From the NCBI RefSeq assembly GCF_001936475.1, contig NZ_MSPQ01000006.1:310001-374000 (forward strand): a stretch of 64,000 nt of DNA, given 5' to 3'. A program made the position numbers and the translations under genes. The notes beneath the pieces are model-generated. The model did not search any database and was not told the origin of the DNA. It saw only the letters and a list, made by a program, of their open reading frames with translations. Below are positions 61,938 to 64,000 of the stretch, piece after piece. How positions within the stretch are numbered: position 1 is the first letter of the stretch; every line of letters begins with the position of its first letter. This stretch comes from Algoriphagus marinus (lineage in GTDB: Bacteria > Bacteroidota > Bacteroidia > Cytophagales > Cyclobacteriaceae).

Positions 61938-62804
61938 TCAAATCAATTCCAAGACTTGGCCCAAAACTGGATTTCGATTGCTCGTTTTCCAGATGATGGC
62001 CAACTCCGTAAACTGTGAAATATTGGGAATTTCCATAAAACGGACGTTTGTTTCGTATCCTTCCTGAATGGAAGTAGGGACGATGGCTACTCCCAATCCA
62101 TTTTCTACCAGTCTAAAAATGGTCAAGGCATGCACTGACTTATGCTGAATCTTTGGAGAAAAGCCAGCATCACGGCAAATTCCTATAATCTGCTCATAGT
62201 AGTAATTGCTGTAATCACTTGAAAAAAGCACGAATGATTCATCTTTGAATTGATCCATAGAAACAAAATCTGATTTTTGAATCGGATGATTTTTTGGCAC
62301 AACCAAAGAAAAACTATCTCTGGAGACTTTTCGCATCTCCAATCCTTCCGGTACTGAGGCTAGCCGGACAAATCCCAAGTCGAGCCTATCATTTTGCACC
62401 ATTTCTACTTGAATAGAATTACTTAATTCTTCCAAGTTGACGCTAATCAAAGGCTGGTGTGTATTTAATCGGGATACTAATCGAGGAATAAGTTGATTGG
62501 AGGCAGATCCTAAAAAACCAATTCGGAGCTCCCCTATTTTCCCTGCCTGAATTTGACTCAATTGACCTTTTATAGTATCCAAATGATTTAGCACAAAATC
62601 AACCTCTTCCTTAAGATAGCTTCCAGCTTTGGTGAGACTGACACTTTTCTGGTCCCGATCAAAAAGTCTCACTTGGAGTTCCTCCTCTAGTTGGCGAATC
62701 TGCCGACTAAGCCCTGGTTGCGATATAAATAATCGATCTGCAGCTCTTCGAAAATTCAATTCCTCCGCAACAGCTTTGAAGTAAGTTAAATGTCGGATTT
62801 CCAT
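61938..62804 (-). CDS. LysR-family transcriptional regulator
   Basis: 288 residues. The N-terminal winged HTH is canonical (MEIRHLTYFKAVAEELNFRRAADRLFISQPGLSRQIRQLE, then LFDRDQKSVSLTKAG), followed by a two-lobed effector domain (IGELRIGFLGSASNQLIPRLV onward, DLGFVRLASVP, LVVPKNHPI, VENGLGVAIVP). It is divergent from hutH, with 128 bp between start codons holding repeated GTATCA boxes, so it probably regulates histidine use and its own gene. The effector (urocanate or another hut intermediate) is a guess from context. Confidence 0.92.
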   Translation of the reverse strand: MEIRHLTYFKAVAEELNFRRAADRLFISQPGLSRQIRQLEEELQVRLFDRDQKSVSLTKAGSYLKEEVDFVLNHLDTIKGQLSQIQAGKIGELRIGFLGSASNQLIPRLVSRLNTHQPLISVNLEELSNSIQVEMVQNDRLDLGFVRLASVPEGLEMRKVSRDSFSLVVPKNHPIQKSDFVSMDQFKDESFVLFSSDYSNYYYEQIIGICRDAGFSPKIQHKSVHALTIFRLVENGLGVAIVPTSIQEGYETNVRFMEIPNISQFTELAIIWKTSNRNPVLGQVLELI

Positions 62805-62873
62805 GATACCTTAAAAGTATCAATTATTGATAAATATAGTATCATAAGGTATCATTCAAAGCAGTTAAATTTG
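62803..62873 (+). promoter_or_regulatory. LysR operator array and hutH promoter
   Basis: An 11-bp inverted repeat (ATGATACCTTA 62803-62813 with TAAGGTATCAT 62845-62855) encloses the palindrome TATCAAT-T-ATTGATA (62818-62832). Extra GTATCA units make a repeated array. A TAAATTTG -7 box (62866-62873) with no TTG at -33 suggests activator-dependent transcription of hutH. The left arm overlaps the LysR start codon, fitting autorepression. Confidence 0.6.
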
Positions 62874-62932
62874 AGAATGAACGATTTGGAGAAATCCTCA
62901 ATCGATTCAGGAGAAAATATATCCAGCACAAA

Positions 62933-64000
62933 ATGATAAAATTCCATTACGGTCGAGATCACCTGACTAGTTCTATAGCCTTGAAGATTGCTCGAAAAAA
63001 GATTGCAGGTATTTTTCATCCCGATACTCAGGAAAAAGTGATTGCATCTGCTAAAGCCGTAGCGAAAATCGCTAAAGGCGGACAGGCAGTTTATGGGATC
63101 AACACCGGTTTTGGACCACTCTGTATAACCAGAATCTCTGAATCAGATACGCGAACGCTACAGGAAAATCTATTAAAAAGCCATGCCGTCGGATTGGGCG
63201 AACCTATTCCTATCGAGATTTCTAAGTTGATGCTAATCCTAAAAATCCATGCTTTAGCGCAAGGATTTTCGGGGATCCAGTGGGAAACCTTGGAGCGCTT
63301 GGCATGGATGCTAGATCATGACATCACACCAGTCATTCCTATGCAAGGCTCCGTTGGTGCCTCGGGAGACTTGGCTCCGCTTTCTCATTTAGCATTGCCA
63401 CTTATCGGTTTGGGGAAAGTTCATTATGAGGGAGACATCATCAGTGCCGGTAAAGCATTGCATCATTTCAATGTGAAACCATTGGCATTGGGACCCAAAG
63501 AAGGCCTTGCCTTGATCAATGGAACCCAGTTTATGGCAGCTTTTGGTGTCACAGTAGTGGATCGGCTAAGCAACGTACTAAAAAATGCGGATATCACAGG
63601 AGCAATGATGATTGAAGGGCTTATGGGTTCCATCAAGCCTTTTTCACCTGAACTACACGAACTCAGACCATACACAGGGAATAAACATGTCGCTCAAACG
63701 ATACTCAATCTTTTGAAAGATTCTGAGATTGTAAATTCTCATTTGGATTGTGCACGAGTTCAGGATCCTTATTCCTTGCGATGCATGCCTCAGGTACATG
63801 GTGCCTCTCGAAATGCTTGGCTTCATTTGAAAGAAATCATTGAAATAGAAATCAATTCGGTCACCGATAATCCGATCGTTTTGTCCGAAGACCATACTAT
63901 TTCAGGAGGCAATTTTCATGGACAGCCGATTGCCTTGCCTTTGGATTATGCTTGCTTGGCTGCCTCTGAAATCGGAAATATTTCTGACCGAAGGATTTAT
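62933..64000 (+). CDS. hutH: Histidine ammonia-lyase HutH, N-terminal part (3' end outside window)
   Basis: 356 residues of about 500, open to the last base. Ala143-Ser144-Gly145 in SVGASGDLAPLSH form the MIO cofactor by self-cyclisation. Also present are YGINTGFGPL (catalytic Tyr region), EGLALINGTQ, RVQDPYSLRCMPQVHG and SVTDNP-IVLSEDH with NFHGQPIALPLDY. The enzyme deaminates L-histidine to trans-urocanate, the first step of histidine breakdown. The LysR gene is divergent upstream. The other hut genes are presumably beyond the right edge. Confidence 0.95.
   Translation, partial: MIKFHYGRDHLTSSIALKIARKKIAGIFHPDTQEKVIASAKAVAKIAKGGQAVYGINTGFGPLCITRISESDTRTLQENLLKSHAVGLGEPIPIEISKLMLILKIHALAQGFSGIQWETLERLAWMLDHDITPVIPMQGSVGASGDLAPLSHLALPLIGLGKVHYEGDIISAGKALHHFNVKPLALGPKEGLALINGTQFMAAFGVTVVDRLSNVLKNADITGAMMIEGLMGSIKPFSPELHELRPYTGNKHVAQTILNLLKDSEIVNSHLDCARVQDPYSLRCMPQVHGASRNAWLHLKEIIEIEINSVTDNPIVLSEDHTISGGNFHGQPIALPLDYACLAASEIGNISDRRIY

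Noticed and set aside
1..64000. CRISPR array to accompany the Cas6-like gene
   Set aside because: No set of regularly spaced 25-40 bp repeats was seen by eye anywhere in the window.
1..64000. tRNA or rRNA genes
   Set aside because: No rRNA core sequence or tRNA T-loop/anticodon arrangement was recognised; gaps between genes are mostly under 300 bp.
63900..64000. Apparent truncation of hutH
   Set aside because: The frame runs open to the last base, so this is the window edge rather than a broken gene.

Overview
The window reads as chromosomal DNA of a Bacteroidota member, most likely order Cytophagales and close to Cyclobacteriaceae/Algoriphagus. This is inferred from gene content and signals, since no rRNA is present. 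The support is: a SusC/SusD pair, a type IX secretion 'plug' protein, type III glutamine synthetase, a Porin_10 protein, Bacteroidota-type promoters (TTG-N19-TAnnTTTG; best case at 34405-34434), A-rich start regions with few Shine-Dalgarno boxes, and many lipoproteins. Both ends cut genes: ychF on the left and hutH on the right.

Layout. 1-16.6 kb is mostly housekeeping: ychF, a solitary Cas6-like gene, the T9SS plug, an ABC-F ATPase, a soluble-type sugar dehydrogenase lipoprotein, an ABC1 kinase with a TetR-like regulator, hslV, pyruvate dehydrogenase E2, a YheT-like hydrolase, an SRAP protein, fabH, a YwqK/MORN-type repeat protein, a 54-residue DUF6435-like protein and a cupin. 16.7-31.5 kb is a carbohydrate locus. 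The minus strand carries SusC, SusD, a GH18 chitinase, a ROK kinase and a secreted FAD oxidoreductase. The plus strand carries a ROK repressor, a large VCBS/ASPIC protein and a vanadium-haloperoxidase/PAP2 enzyme coupled by an ATGA overlap. A chitin/GlcNAc substrate is the simplest reading.

32-48 kb is mixed: glutamine synthetase III, mtaB, a eukaryote-type (GH13_8) glucan branching enzyme, an AT-rich hydrolase lipoprotein, an NTF2-like protein, an Lrp regulator divergent from a Cys/Met-metabolism PLP enzyme, an acyl-CoA-dehydrogenase-like flavoprotein, an esterase, DUF805, a GMC oxidoreductase and an ABC permease without its ATPase. 48-58.3 kb holds miaE, a porin, lpxK, a Nif3-like protein, a coiled-coil zinc-ribbon protein, a phosphatase, and a menaquinone operon (hotdog thioesterase, menF, menD). 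58.3-64 kb holds two GH16 lipoprotein paralogs, a membrane HTH protein, and a LysR regulator divergent from hutH.

Most notable points: (1) the second GH16 paralog has lost all three catalytic acids while keeping the rest of the fold, so it looks like a maintained pseudoenzyme; (2) a Cas6-family nuclease stands alone beside ychF with no CRISPR array or other cas gene in view; (3) the sugar locus is paired with the VCBS/haloperoxidase couple; (4) a short interspersed intergenic repeat occurs at 24.6 kb and, as two partial units, at 40.2-40.4 kb; (5) symmetric operator-like sites lie between LysR and hutH, at the Lrp/PLP-enzyme divergence and around the GH16 genes. No tRNA, rRNA, CRISPR array or intact insertion sequence was seen.
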